Shown one piece after another: positions 16,474 through 26,200 of a DNA stretch of 64,000 nucleotides. The DNA comes from a virus. The notes beneath the pieces are model-generated. The model saw only the letters and a program-made list of their open reading frames with translations, was not told the DNA's origin and did no database searches. Location: positions 1 to 64,000 of IMG/VR virus record IMGVR_UViG_3300010300_000011; one strand, given 5' to 3'. A program made the position numbers and the translations under genes. How positions within the stretch are numbered: the stretch's first letter is position 1; every line of letters begins with the position of its first letter.

Positions 16474-18252
16474 TTAGGGCAGGTTGGGCAGCAGGGTGGT
16501 TGTGAGCTCGCCGTAGTACTGCATACAAGCCGCCTCAGCGTACGCCAGGCTGTGGAATGCGTCGTCCGGGACCTCGTGGTCGTATTTGTAGGTGTTCCGC
16601 CGCTCGTCGAACTCGATGTAGATACCGGTGAAATCAGACACAAACGGCTTCAGGTCCATGAAGTTGAAGAAGCGCGTCTTGCCAGTTCTGATCTTGTCGA
16701 CAATCAGCTCGATCATCTGGTTGCGGTCGATCGAGTAGCGCTCAGCGTCAGGGCGCCACTTAGCCAGGAGGCCCTGCTGGACGTACTGCATCTGCATCAG
16801 CAGCCGCTCAGCGCCGTACCAGTTCCACCCCAACTCGTCGACCAGTCGGGCGTTCTGAGCCGCACCAAAGCCCCAGTCAGCTCCGCACCAGCGCACGTTG
16901 CACTGGGTCATGATCTCGTTGAGCGCTCCTACCTGCTTAGAGAGGTTCACTTCTGTACCAGTGAACTTCTTCATGTAGAGAACGTGGAACACGCCTTGTT
17001 TGTCACGGTGACCAATTGTGATCACGGTGTACGACGGGTTGTCTCCCTCTCCTGAGCCGTAGTCAATGCCGGCAAATACCGGGACGCCGCGATTGGCTAT
17101 TTCGCGGATAGCACGAAACTGGCTCATCTCCCGCTCTTCGCACGCATTCCGCATGACGCTTTCGGTCAGCACTAGCTGACCCTCGTCATACGGCAAGCCC
17201 AGCACCTCATTGAAGTACCGACGCGCGCTGTACTCTTCGCGCTTGGCCTTGACCTTGGCGTGGCTTTGGAACGGTACGATCAGCTGCGGGATGCGGAAGC
17301 CCCAGCGATGGTCTAAGTAGCTCGGCTGGCTGGGAACCCACTTGCCGTTTCGCGGTTCGATCTCTTTTCGACAGCGCGTGCAGCGGTAAGCATCGTCCGC
17401 AACGATCTCGTCATCTGGATAGTTCCAGTGATTACATGCGCTGCACTTGATCAGCCACTCGAACTGGCTGGTTCTAGTCCAAGTTCGGCTGATTAGGTTG
17501 GATGTTGTCTTCGGTGTTCCAGCGTACAGCCGGAACTTGCGATGGTCCTTGGCGTGGGATTGGCACTCCTCGAGAACCTCAATCGCGTCGGAGACAATGT
17601 CCTGAATCTCGTCTACCAACAGGTGCTCGCAGGTGATGCCTCGAGCGTTGTCAGCGGACAGGTAGCACGACCGGAAGTTGAAAAACGCACCGTTGGTGAA
17701 CTCACGGGACGAGACTTGCCACAGCGTCTTGCTGGGCTGCACCCACAGGCCCATGTCCGGTGAGTCCTCACACATTGCGCGGAATCGCTGCGTAGAGAAC
17801 ACGGACACCTGATCCCATCGAGGCGCGATGTATAGCGTTTTGTACGCTTTGTACATCGCAGCCAACGAGATGGACTTCGCTGCCTGGGACGTGGACTTCT
17901 CAACCTGTCGTCCAGCCAGCATCAGCACGTTACGACACCCCATTGGGTACTGCTTGCGCAGGTCATAGACGCCGTACAGGTACTCTCTGCCTGTGAAGTC
18001 AAACGGCTCGCGGTCGACAGTCAAGAAGTTCTTGACGAAGCCAGAGACAGTAGAAACCGCCTTAGGTCCGCCCAGGTCTTTCTTGACTCGGTGAGCCGCG
18101 ACGTGCTGGCTCTCCTGAGCAATCTGCTCTGCCTGCTGGTTGTACTTCGACCAATCGATCGCCTCGAGGTCGTTGTTGGCCAGCGTGACCGCCACGTCAC
18201 GCAGCAGCTGTGCATGTGTAGTGGGCGGAGCAGTTCCTAGAAGTTCAGCCAA
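16474..18252 (-). CDS. terL: Terminase large subunit
   Basis: This 592-residue packaging ATPase-nuclease starts at a TTG overlapping the previous gene, preceded by a Gly-rich AAGGGGG that may serve as ribosome binding site. The ATPase has a Walker A-like GRQVEKST at 114-121, in which Glu replaces the usual Gly before Lys, Walker B LLVDEIQD at 211-218, and the coupling motif YAGTP at 243-247. A zinc ribbon (C270, C273, C291, C294) follows. The RNase H-like nuclease begins with FAGIDYGSGEGD (D397), continues with GADWGFG, and ends with an acidic VPDDAF. It docks on the portal and cuts DNA during packaging. The family call is secure; the symbol is by function. Confidence 0.9.
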   Translation of the reverse strand: MAELLGTAPPTTHAQLLRDVAVTLANNDLEAIDWSKYNQQAEQIAQESQHVAAHRVKKDLGGPKAVSTVSGFVKNFLTVDREPFDFTGREYLYGVYDLRKQYPMGCRNVLMLAGRQVEKSTSQAAKSISLAAMYKAYKTLYIAPRWDQVSVFSTQRFRAMCEDSPDMGLWVQPSKTLWQVSSREFTNGAFFNFRSCYLSADNARGITCEHLLVDEIQDIVSDAIEVLEECQSHAKDHRKFRLYAGTPKTTSNLISRTWTRTSQFEWLIKCSACNHWNYPDDEIVADDAYRCTRCRKEIEPRNGKWVPSQPSYLDHRWGFRIPQLIVPFQSHAKVKAKREEYSARRYFNEVLGLPYDEGQLVLTESVMRNACEEREMSQFRAIREIANRGVPVFAGIDYGSGEGDNPSYTVITIGHRDKQGVFHVLYMKKFTGTEVNLSKQVGALNEIMTQCNVRWCGADWGFGAAQNARLVDELGWNWYGAERLLMQMQYVQQGLLAKWRPDAERYSIDRNQMIELIVDKIRTGKTRFFNFMDLKPFVSDFTGIYIEFDERRNTYKYDHEVPDDAFHSLAYAEAACMQYYGELTTTLLPNLP

Positions 18253-19321
18253 CGTCTTCAGCCCCCTTGTCTTTAGGGATCTCGAAGAGGTTGTCGTCGA
18301 CGTCGTCTTCTCGGATCTCGAAACGATCGAACACAGACTCTGCCTCAGCTTGGCCTACCGGCTTGCGCTTGGGATCCTCTGCGCGGTCAACCAAGAGCAT
18401 GAGCGCCTTGAAGTCGCGGTCGAACATGGCGCGCGAGTCGGCGTCAGATGCATCGCGGTTTAGGTAGACCCGCCGCATGAGGCTGAGCTGCAGCGTGCTG
18501 AGCATTGCTTCGGTTCCTGCTTCGCCGTCATGGAGACCAAGCTGAGCCATGACCGAATCGACATCGCTACCGATACCGATGGACAGCAGCTTGCGCACGG
18601 ACGGCTTGAGACGCTTCAGGTGGGCTTTGAGCTCTTCGCCGTTCAGGAACGAGTAGTCCGAGAACAGCTGCTGATAGAACAGCAACTGGTCGGGGTTAAC
18701 GGACATACCCGTCATGCTCTCTGCCGCTGCCTGGATCTCCTCAAGTGATGAGGTCGTAGCCAGCAGTGTCTCGAGCGTCCACTTCTCCTCTGGGTGCGTC
18801 AACAACCAAAAGCCGTCTACACGCTCTGGGTTGTCGTAGAAGATGTCAATCTCGCAGGTCTCCAGCACTGTGCGCAGCTGCTGGGTCTCTACTTTGGTTG
18901 ACGGTTCTTTGCCTGCGTTGACGCAAACTCTCAGCTTGTCCGGCAGGTTCCGCAGGAAGATGACGTAATGCCGCTCTAGCTGCGACTTAGGAAACCGCGA
19001 CGATGCGAGGTTGTACTCAAGCAGTTCGTCGTAAACGTCGTCTAACGGGAGCTGTAAAAACCGCAGAAACAGAAAGCGTTGGAAAGGTACACGAGATACC
19101 CGAGTGCGCTGCGTAGCGGACCCAAATGAATGTATATGATTACCCGCGCCGTGTAGCAGACGCCGATTGGCGACTGTTAGCTTCGTCCTCAACAGACCGT
19201 GCTTTGCTTCCCAGCTCAGCTCTAGCTGTCCAGAGCCTTCTAGCTCTCGCAGCGTCCGGTCTGTGATGCCGAACTCTTTGCATAGTTGGACGCGGGAGTA
19301 AGCCTTATCGGCTTCTCCCAT
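18245..19321 (-). CDS. Putative terminase small subunit or DNA-binding partner of TerL
   Basis: The protein has 358 residues. The N-terminus (MGEADKAYSRVQLCKEFGIT and then DRTLRELEGSGQL) reads as a helix-turn-helix of the MerR-like or small-terminase type. The rest is helical and acidic, ending in a very acidic tail (FEIREDDVDDNLFEIPKDKG). It lies directly upstream of the large terminase and overlaps it by 8 bases, the usual arrangement for small and large subunits. It is longer than most small terminases. The call rests on HTH plus position, and a transcription factor is the main alternative. Confidence 0.5.
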   Translation of the reverse strand: MGEADKAYSRVQLCKEFGITDRTLRELEGSGQLELSWEAKHGLLRTKLTVANRRLLHGAGNHIHSFGSATQRTRVSRVPFQRFLFLRFLQLPLDDVYDELLEYNLASSRFPKSQLERHYVIFLRNLPDKLRVCVNAGKEPSTKVETQQLRTVLETCEIDIFYDNPERVDGFWLLTHPEEKWTLETLLATTSSLEEIQAAAESMTGMSVNPDQLLFYQQLFSDYSFLNGEELKAHLKRLKPSVRKLLSIGIGSDVDSVMAQLGLHDGEAGTEAMLSTLQLSLMRRVYLNRDASDADSRAMFDRDFKALMLLVDRAEDPKRKPVGQAEAESVFDRFEIREDDVDDNLFEIPKDKGAEDVG

Positions 19322-19324
19322 GGC

Positions 19325-21007
19325 TTACCCGCTGTAAGTAATGTTCTTCAGTTCCGTCAGGTCGCGGATAACAGCGTCTAGTGCAAACAGCGCTGTACGG
19401 ATCGGAGACGAGTCAACCTCAAGGCCAACGCGTGCTGCAATCAGTAACTGAGCAACGGCGCGACGAGCGTCTCGCATCGTGTCCAGCGACTCCACGAACT
19501 TCAGGACGTTTTGCTCGTTCAAGAAGTTGAGGCTGAGCACTGCGTCTACTGTGCGTCGGCTCAGCTCTTCTGCGCTTTCAGCACACTTGATGAGCTGCTG
19601 GCGCTCAGCTTGGTAGATAGCCTGCTCAACCAGAGCTGCCGTTTTCCAGAGAGCTGCCTTCTCTTCGTTCGAGAGAACCGGCATGCCTTCGATCGGCTTA
19701 ACCTCCGGAGCGGGCAGCTCTACGTAGCTGACTACGCCATCAGCCATCAGCCGGCTAGCGGCCTCTTTTGCGAAGGCATCTTCATACGTCCGTCCGAGGT
19801 AGTCAGCCAACTCACGCAGTCTGACTGTCTCACCGTCAGGCATGCGGGCGTAGCCGCCTACCTTTGTGATCGTTTGGGCTGCCGGCACGTCGCTGGTTGT
19901 GGGCTGGTAGTCCACAGGCTGTGCCTTGTCTGCGAGCTTCAAGAAGATCCAGTCGTCGTTCAGCAGGATGGTGTCCACATCCCCTTCAACACGCTGGAAC
20001 GGTTGCTCGCTAGCAGTCTTGCGGAACTTGATTGACTTATCGCCACGCAGTTCAGCGATGTAGTCATTGCCGGCGGAACCGCGAATGTTCACGGGCTCGG
20101 TGACGATGGTGTCCGCCGATTTGACGAACACAAAGACGCCGGTACCGCTCCAGTCGTCCTCCTCAAGCTCCGGCACGCCGTCGTACGCAGAGCCCCACAG
20201 GGGACGATCAGTAAACGCGGCAGTTTTGTCGAGGCCCACAAACGCCTGGACACCTTCACGCAGGTCGTCCAAGTCGAAGTAGTAGACGTTGTGCGCTACG
20301 AAGCCGGCTCGCTCACCATCAGCGGTAGCGACCTTGTATATGCCCGGTTCCTGGATCAGCTGAGCAGGGTTGACCTCTACATCGACTACGGCTGCTGCTG
20401 CTCGCGTGTCTTCAACGACAGGCTCAGTGGCGTTTGCTGCGTACTTGCGCAGCACGTCCTCGAAAGCGCGGCTGGTCGTCAGACCCCACTCCAGCTGGTT
20501 CGGCTTGAGGTACGCCATAGCCTGCTTGACTTGATCGTCAGCGTAGCTAAGCGATGCGTAAGCGTACTTGCCGTCAAACGGAGGCAACGTGAGATACGCA
20601 ATCGATGCGTCGGACGACTCACCTGAACGGCCCGGCTTCACCGGCTCCCCGATCGGGTCGTCACGCTGCAGCGCTTCCTCCAGCGCAGGACGTGTGAGCG
20701 GCAGCACGTCCTCTTTGCTAATGAACACGTCTAGCGGTGCTAGGCGGCAATCAGAGATCACGACAGGGATGATTACCTTGTCGTCAATGTTGATCGCACC
20801 GACACCGTGCCCACTATCAGAGTCCGTCTTGTTCATGCGGACGTTGATGTGGTAGTCGGCCAAGTACGGCTGCGTTTGGTGCAGCACGTCCATGACCTCC
20901 TCAGGCCAGTTCTTTGAGTCACGTGACAGCCGTGAGGATGCCGACTTCTCGAAGTCGCCGAAGCTCGGGGCCTCAGCAAACAGCGCTTGTCCCCGGAGCT
21001 TAGGCAT
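19325..21007 (-). CDS. Large motif-rich structural protein
   Basis: The protein has 560 residues. The opening MPKLRGQALFAEAPSFGDFE is followed by KSASSRLSRDSKNWPEEV and a beta-rich domain (INIDDKVIIPVVISDCRLAP). I recall this N-terminal pattern from other large-phage structural regions but without a function. About ten Lys-x-Ala sites occur, including FEKSAS, LRKYAA, LDKTAA, FRKTAS, FAKEAA and LWKTAA. The C-terminal 100 residues are helical. A Shine-Dalgarno-like AGGTGA lies 8 bases before the ATG. It is encoded between the spike-like and terminase genes. A virion role is likely; which one is unknown. Confidence 0.5.
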   Translation of the reverse strand: MPKLRGQALFAEAPSFGDFEKSASSRLSRDSKNWPEEVMDVLHQTQPYLADYHINVRMNKTDSDSGHGVGAINIDDKVIIPVVISDCRLAPLDVFISKEDVLPLTRPALEEALQRDDPIGEPVKPGRSGESSDASIAYLTLPPFDGKYAYASLSYADDQVKQAMAYLKPNQLEWGLTTSRAFEDVLRKYAANATEPVVEDTRAAAAVVDVEVNPAQLIQEPGIYKVATADGERAGFVAHNVYYFDLDDLREGVQAFVGLDKTAAFTDRPLWGSAYDGVPELEEDDWSGTGVFVFVKSADTIVTEPVNIRGSAGNDYIAELRGDKSIKFRKTASEQPFQRVEGDVDTILLNDDWIFLKLADKAQPVDYQPTTSDVPAAQTITKVGGYARMPDGETVRLRELADYLGRTYEDAFAKEAASRLMADGVVSYVELPAPEVKPIEGMPVLSNEEKAALWKTAALVEQAIYQAERQQLIKCAESAEELSRRTVDAVLSLNFLNEQNVLKFVESLDTMRDARRAVAQLLIAARVGLEVDSSPIRTALFALDAVIRDLTELKNITYSG

Positions 21008-21359
21008 TGCGTGTCACCTGCAGTACACCAATGTGCTGCGGATCGGTTCCTGGTGAGAACTTGTCAGAATTGACAGAAACGAAGATGGGCGCGTAGCGAC
21101 GGTATGCATCCAACGTGATTGCTTGGGCGGACGTACCAGTGGCGTTGAAGCCTCCGGTCTCTCCGGGCATCAACGTAGCCCACGTACCGCCGGCGCCGGC
21201 TACCTGGATACGCAGGATCACAGGAATGCGACCTTTGTTGGTGATGCTGTAGCTAGCGTTGGTTGTAACGCCTATCACACCAAGCTGCGTCGTCTTGACG
21301 CTTGAGGTGCTGTCGAACGCGGGTTCAACGCGGACCCAGTACTGTGTGAGATTGGTCAT
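21000..21359 (-). CDS. Small beta-rich structural protein
   Basis: The protein has 119 residues and starts MTNLTQYWVRVEPAFDSTSS. It consists mostly of Thr/Val/Gly-rich strands, with no Cys and no hydrophobic segment. It follows the spike-like gene and overlaps the next gene by 8 bases. The composition resembles baseplate or decoration small proteins. No family is recognised. Confidence 0.45.
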   Translation of the reverse strand: MTNLTQYWVRVEPAFDSTSSVKTTQLGVIGVTTNASYSITNKGRIPVILRIQVAGAGGTWATLMPGETGGFNATGTSAQAITLDAYRRYAPIFVSVNSDKFSPGTDPQHIGVLQVTRNA

Positions 21360-21377
21360 AGCTGCTTAGACCCATTA

Positions 21378-22814
21378 TCAGGTCATCGGGACACTTGTGG
21401 GACCGCTCGGACCTTCGGGCGTCGGGTGAATGTGTGCGTTGTAGCTGGTGCGGATCTCGACCAGGTCCCCCAAGGCGTCCGCCACCAAGCCGGCAGCTGT
21501 GACATTTCCTTGGGCGGTCACATTCCCTTGAATGTTCATGTTGCCCTGCAGCTCGACGTCGCCAGTCACGTCTACTCCATTCTGGGAAACTACAACTGTC
21601 CTGTTGACAGTGACTTCCAGCCCTTCGTCAGTCAACCGGAAGAACTGAGACCCGCGCTCTACCCGTGTGCCTTGGGAGTCAATGACCAGCTGATGCGGGG
21701 TGCCTGACCCCGTCTCCTGGATCTTGAGCTCGCCGGAGTCCGAGTTGAACGTGATGTCGAACTTGTCACCAACCTTGAAGTGGACGCCGGCTGAAACAGG
21801 CCCGCCAACAGCATCCTGCACCCCTCCAGGGGTGTTGGGGTTCGAAAAGTCCGTGCTGGGGTGCGGCGCATTCTCTGCGGCCAACTCCCCCATTTCCAGG
21901 CTCAGCAGCTGCTCTCCAGCCTGCTGCTGCATCCGGTAGGTGTTGGTCTCGTTGTCGATCTCCTCGACGCGATGGCCACCCCACAGCCGGCGGCGCCCTC
22001 GAGCAACGATCGGGAGGCTGCCCAGCCCCGCTACATCATCGACAATCACCAGAGGCACGAATCCGGTGAACTCCCGCAGGTCTACGTCTTGCGCAAGACT
22101 CTGAGCCCGAAGCAGGTTCAAGTGCGTCACCCGCCCCTGTGTCGCCCCGGAGGCAGTGACCGTGGTGTGGGTGTCCGTCCACCCTGCAGACTCAAACGAC
22201 CAGTCCCGACACGACGCTTGGATGCGGTTTCCCTGGGAGTGCATCAGGAAGTAGGTGCGGCGGGACTTCGGTTGGAGCAAGATGTCTCCGAAGTCGTAGA
22301 CCCGCACTAACGCACGCTCCTGGTTGAGCCGCGCACGGTTCTGCATGATCGCGTCACCGGGGAAGATCGCCGACTCAGCGATGCCGCGCTGGTCTATTCG
22401 TCGGAAGCTGATCTGCTGACCTGTGCGGTTGAGGAGGTCACCTTCGAGGTTGGTTGCAGAGTCAGCAAGCTGCTCTTCGATGGTGTTGGCCTCTGTGCCT
22501 GTATTGGCAGAGATGACATCAAGCTCACCGATCACTACCCAATCAGCACCTACGAAGTGAGCAGTGATTACGCGCGTACCTTGCGAGTACGGCCGTTCTG
22601 CGCCTTGCCGCATAGCGGAGCAGAGACGATCCCCGATACGGTCGATCGTGACGTTGTAAACCCGTGTCTTCGGGTTGTAGCCACGAATCACACCAGCAAA
22701 CATCTGGTGCGACCGGTTCACCCCTCGCGTTTGGTAGGCGTACAGCTGCTGACCCGCTGTGCTCAACACAGCAGGCTTATTGCCTCCAAGTCCTGAAGGG
22801 TAGCCCGCGTCCAT
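21378..22814 (-). CDS. Putative baseplate spike protein (gpV-like)
   Basis: The protein has 478 residues. Residues 30-100 look like an OB-fold that handles fluid-phase values (MFAGVIRGYNPKTRVYNVTI and RVITAHFVGADWVVIGELD), as in baseplate hub-spike proteins. The C-terminal 100 residues form a short-repeat beta helix (GDVELQGNMNIQGNVTAQGN) and end YNAHIHPTPEGPSGPTSVPM, the His-x-His tip signature of membrane-piercing spikes, which bind iron in characterised homologues. This points to a contractile or at least puncturing tail. Neighbours are virion genes on both sides. Confidence is good for the spike-like C-terminus and lower for the exact baseplate position. Confidence 0.7.
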   Translation of the reverse strand: MDAGYPSGLGGNKPAVLSTAGQQLYAYQTRGVNRSHQMFAGVIRGYNPKTRVYNVTIDRIGDRLCSAMRQGAERPYSQGTRVITAHFVGADWVVIGELDVISANTGTEANTIEEQLADSATNLEGDLLNRTGQQISFRRIDQRGIAESAIFPGDAIMQNRARLNQERALVRVYDFGDILLQPKSRRTYFLMHSQGNRIQASCRDWSFESAGWTDTHTTVTASGATQGRVTHLNLLRAQSLAQDVDLREFTGFVPLVIVDDVAGLGSLPIVARGRRRLWGGHRVEEIDNETNTYRMQQQAGEQLLSLEMGELAAENAPHPSTDFSNPNTPGGVQDAVGGPVSAGVHFKVGDKFDITFNSDSGELKIQETGSGTPHQLVIDSQGTRVERGSQFFRLTDEGLEVTVNRTVVVSQNGVDVTGDVELQGNMNIQGNVTAQGNVTAAGLVADALGDLVEIRTSYNAHIHPTPEGPSGPTSVPMT

Positions 22815-23266
22815 CAGATCTGCTTGACGCTCTCCTTCAGCGACTCAATGATCTTCTCGCGAATCTCAGGACGCCGCGTCTCGATGATGCGAATCAGGCG
22901 CTGCACCCAGTCTTTGAGTGAGATCCTCAAGCCCTTTTGTTGAGGCAGGGCAATCGTCTTCTGCGCAAAGCGGCGAACGATTTCGCGCTCCTCACCAGTG
23001 GCCGGAGCACCTTTGTAGTCGCGGCGGAACTGCTGTGCTTCCAAGTCTTGCCGACGGCCTGCGCGGTCGATCTCAGTCGTTGTGTACTGATGCTCAGCAA
23101 TCTTGGCGAGCTCAGACACGTAGCTCTCCATAGCTCCTCGTTTCACAAATCCTCCTGGTATAGTTCGGCTCCCGGGCAGCACCGCACGATTGAATCCAGT
23201 TCCGGCCGTCAACTTGACGTTTGCCAGCTTTTCAAGTTGAGCCAAGAGTGCTTCGTATGCGTTCAT
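22814..23266 (-). CDS. Small protein with two EKLA/AKIA tags
   Basis: The protein has 150 residues and starts MNAYEALLAQLEKLANVKLT, with a second element at about residues 50-60 (YVSELAKIAEHQ). The C-terminal half is basic and helical (KDWVQRLIRIIETRRPEIRE). It overlaps the end of the RNA polymerase gene by 4 bases and shares one base with the spike-like gene, so it is translated with them. Its tags match the set found on other small virion-type proteins. Function is unknown. Being adjacent to the polymerase, it could accompany it into the capsid, but that is speculation. Confidence 0.45.
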   Translation of the reverse strand: MNAYEALLAQLEKLANVKLTAGTGFNRAVLPGSRTIPGGFVKRGAMESYVSELAKIAEHQYTTTEIDRAGRRQDLEAQQFRRDYKGAPATGEEREIVRRFAQKTIALPQQKGLRISLKDWVQRLIRIIETRRPEIREKIIESLKESVKQI

Positions 23267-26200
23267 ATCTTGACAGGGCGCTTGACAGAGTCGATGGAGC
23301 GCAGATTAGTCAGCGCCAGTTGAGAGATGGGATGACCTTTTTGCAGATCAGTCTTCAACCCCATGGTGGGGGCTCGCTCGAGCGTCTTCTGGAGCTTTTC
23401 GTGGATTAGCGATCCGACAAAGTCGGTGCTGTAGCTAGGCGCGGCCTTGATGCCTGCGACCAGCGGCTCGTATTCGATCTCTTTGCCCCGCATCTTGCGA
23501 ATCTTGGCGTTGTACTCTTCGATCTGATTAGTAAGCACAAAGTCGCCGGACACGACACCGAACTTGGACCCATCGTTGGCTTCAGTGACCTTCGCCCGGT
23601 TGGTCAAAGGCGTGATCGCAGTCTCATAGATCTTGCGGCGAATCTTACTGCCTGACGCGCTGTAGTTCTTATCCAGCTCATCAATCAGGTAGTTCTGCAC
23701 GCGCGGCAGATCTCCTGTGAGGTCCAGCAGCTCTTTCGGCTCGACGATGCCGTGGCGGCTGAGTTGATCGCCTGCTTTGACCCGCTGGCCTCGCGTCACC
23801 TTGGTTGCGAGCTCTTGCGGGATGAAATGTCTAGTGCCCGACACGAAGACATAGTCGCCCCCGGTAGGACCGGGCTCGATCTTGTTAACTACACCGTCGT
23901 TCTGAGCCAGAACTGCTTTACCTCTAATGGTTTGCGGCATTTCCAGGATCTGCTTGATCCGGTCAAAGCCAAGGTTCGACTCTGAGCCAACCGCACCACC
24001 TGTGTGGAACGCGCGCAACGTCACCTGCGTAGCACGCTCGCCAATAGTCTGCCCAGCAAGCGCACCAATGTGGAAACCAATGCGAGGTGACTTACCACTC
24101 TCGTCGAGGCCAAAGCATTTCTGGCAGATGCCGCCAACTGCCTTACACGTCATAGGCGAACGCACCTTGATGCGCTTCTCGCCCTTCTGCCGCAAGCGGC
24201 GTGCAAGCTCTTGCGTGATGATTTGATTGCGGTACGCACCCTCAGCACCGTAGCGGTCGGAGATCTCCTTGTCGTCAAGAGACATCTCGATACCCTGCAT
24301 CGTTCCGCAGTCATCCGCTTTGATGGTCATCTCGACGTTCGAGTTGACCAGCAGGCGGCTTAAGTAGCCTGTATCAGCAACAGACAGACCTTTGTCGATC
24401 AGACCCTTACGTGCACCAGGCGTTGTGCTGAGGTAGGCGCCAAGGTCGTGGCCTTCTGCGTAGGACTTGCCGACGATGATCGGTACGACCTGGTTTTTGT
24501 GGTCACGGGTGCCTACGGGGCTAAGCACCATCTGCTGGATCTGGCCTTTCTTGCCCAGCGCGCCAGACAGCGGACCAGCCTCGACGAACCGGTTGTTGAT
24601 TGCAGCGTCTAGCAACAAGCTGAGCTCCGCCACGGCCTCGTTAGCCGCTACGTCGTACCCGACGGTCTTGCTGCGGCGCTTAGCCTTCCTAATCACCGCA
24701 TCCCGCTTCTTCGTGTCGATTTCCAGGTCGCGGAGACTGACGCTGAAGCCGACTTCGGTGACGTAGTGGTTGCCGAGGTTCTTGACCTCTGTGATTACAC
24801 GCGCTGCTTCGCCGGACGAGAGCTCGCGCCCCGCACGCTCCAGATCGGCGTCCATGAGCTTACGTGTCGTTGAGCGGTACGCAGGCCGCACAGCTTGCGG
24901 GAAAGTCTGCGCGTAGATCCACTGGCCGATGCAGTGCACCTGCCCGCCCACGCGTGCCGCCTGGTTCGCCTTGACCTTCTTGTCGCGGTAGAGCTGGAAC
25001 AGGCTTTCCCAGTTACTCACTGACGGCGTGTTGCCTCTGACCTTTGGGGTGGTCATCAGGTACACACCCAGCGCAGTCTCCTTGGTCGGCGAATGTACGA
25101 GACTGTGGTCCTGCGGGCTGAACAGGTTTTTGCTAGGCAGCAGCCGGTCAAACGCCTCTTTGCGCGCCTCTTCCGACACCGGCACATGGATACCCGCCGT
25201 GTCGCCGTCGAAGTCCATGTTGAAGCCACCCACAATCAGCGGGTTGACCTCAACGGCCTTGCCTTGGATCAGTCGCGGCTTAAACGCTTGGATCGAGAAC
25301 TTGTGCAGCGACGGGGCGCGGTTCATCAGCACAGGCCGATGCTCCATCTCAATCTCGAGCGCCTTGACGGCCAGCGGATCGTTCTCTTCGATCGCTTTGC
25401 GTGCTTCGATAGGTGTCTTGCCCATCGACTGCAGCCGCTTGACCACAAACGGCTTGTACACCCGAGCTGCCATCTCTTGAGGCACACCGACCTCATCGAG
25501 ATGCATCTTCGGGTTCGGAATTACGGTTGACCGCCCCGTAAGATCCTGCGCCCTACCGGACACTTTCGATTGGAAGAACCCATACTTCGGAGCTGTCTTC
25601 CCTTTGATCTGTGAGACGAAACCTTGAAAGTTGCGTGCGCGAGTAAGTGGGTCACTCGTTCCGACCACACCTCCCACGGCTCCCGTGAGTGCTTGGTAGA
25701 GCGGACGTAGGTTCTCCTCATCAACCCCGAGACGGCGCAGCTCGCGAATCTGGTTGTTGACGAGCATGACTTCCCGGTATCCGTGCACTGCGTCAGCAAC
25801 ACTCAGCGTCCCATCAGGCTGCACCGCAATCTGACGGAACTTGGGCGGAATCACGGGGAGCTGTTTGTTTACATAGGCGTCGGCAGGCTTGATGCCTGAC
25901 ACTTTCAACGCCTTCAAGTACCGCAGCCGCTTGTGCGCCTTATCCAGCCCAGTGCCGCGCTTACCAGCAGCGGCTTTCTCGGTGATCTGAATCTCTTTCT
26001 CTACGTCAACGTTATCCAGGATGCGGCGGACACCGTCAGCCCCAGTGATGTTGCCCTCGGCTTCTTCAGTGATCTGACCGTCGGGCGTCACGAACAGCTG
26101 ACGATCGATGATCTGCTGCAGCTGCTTCTTAGTCTTGAAGGCGCCGACTGCTGCGACAGCATCGATCATCAACGGGTGGACAACCGGAGTTTCGAGGGTG

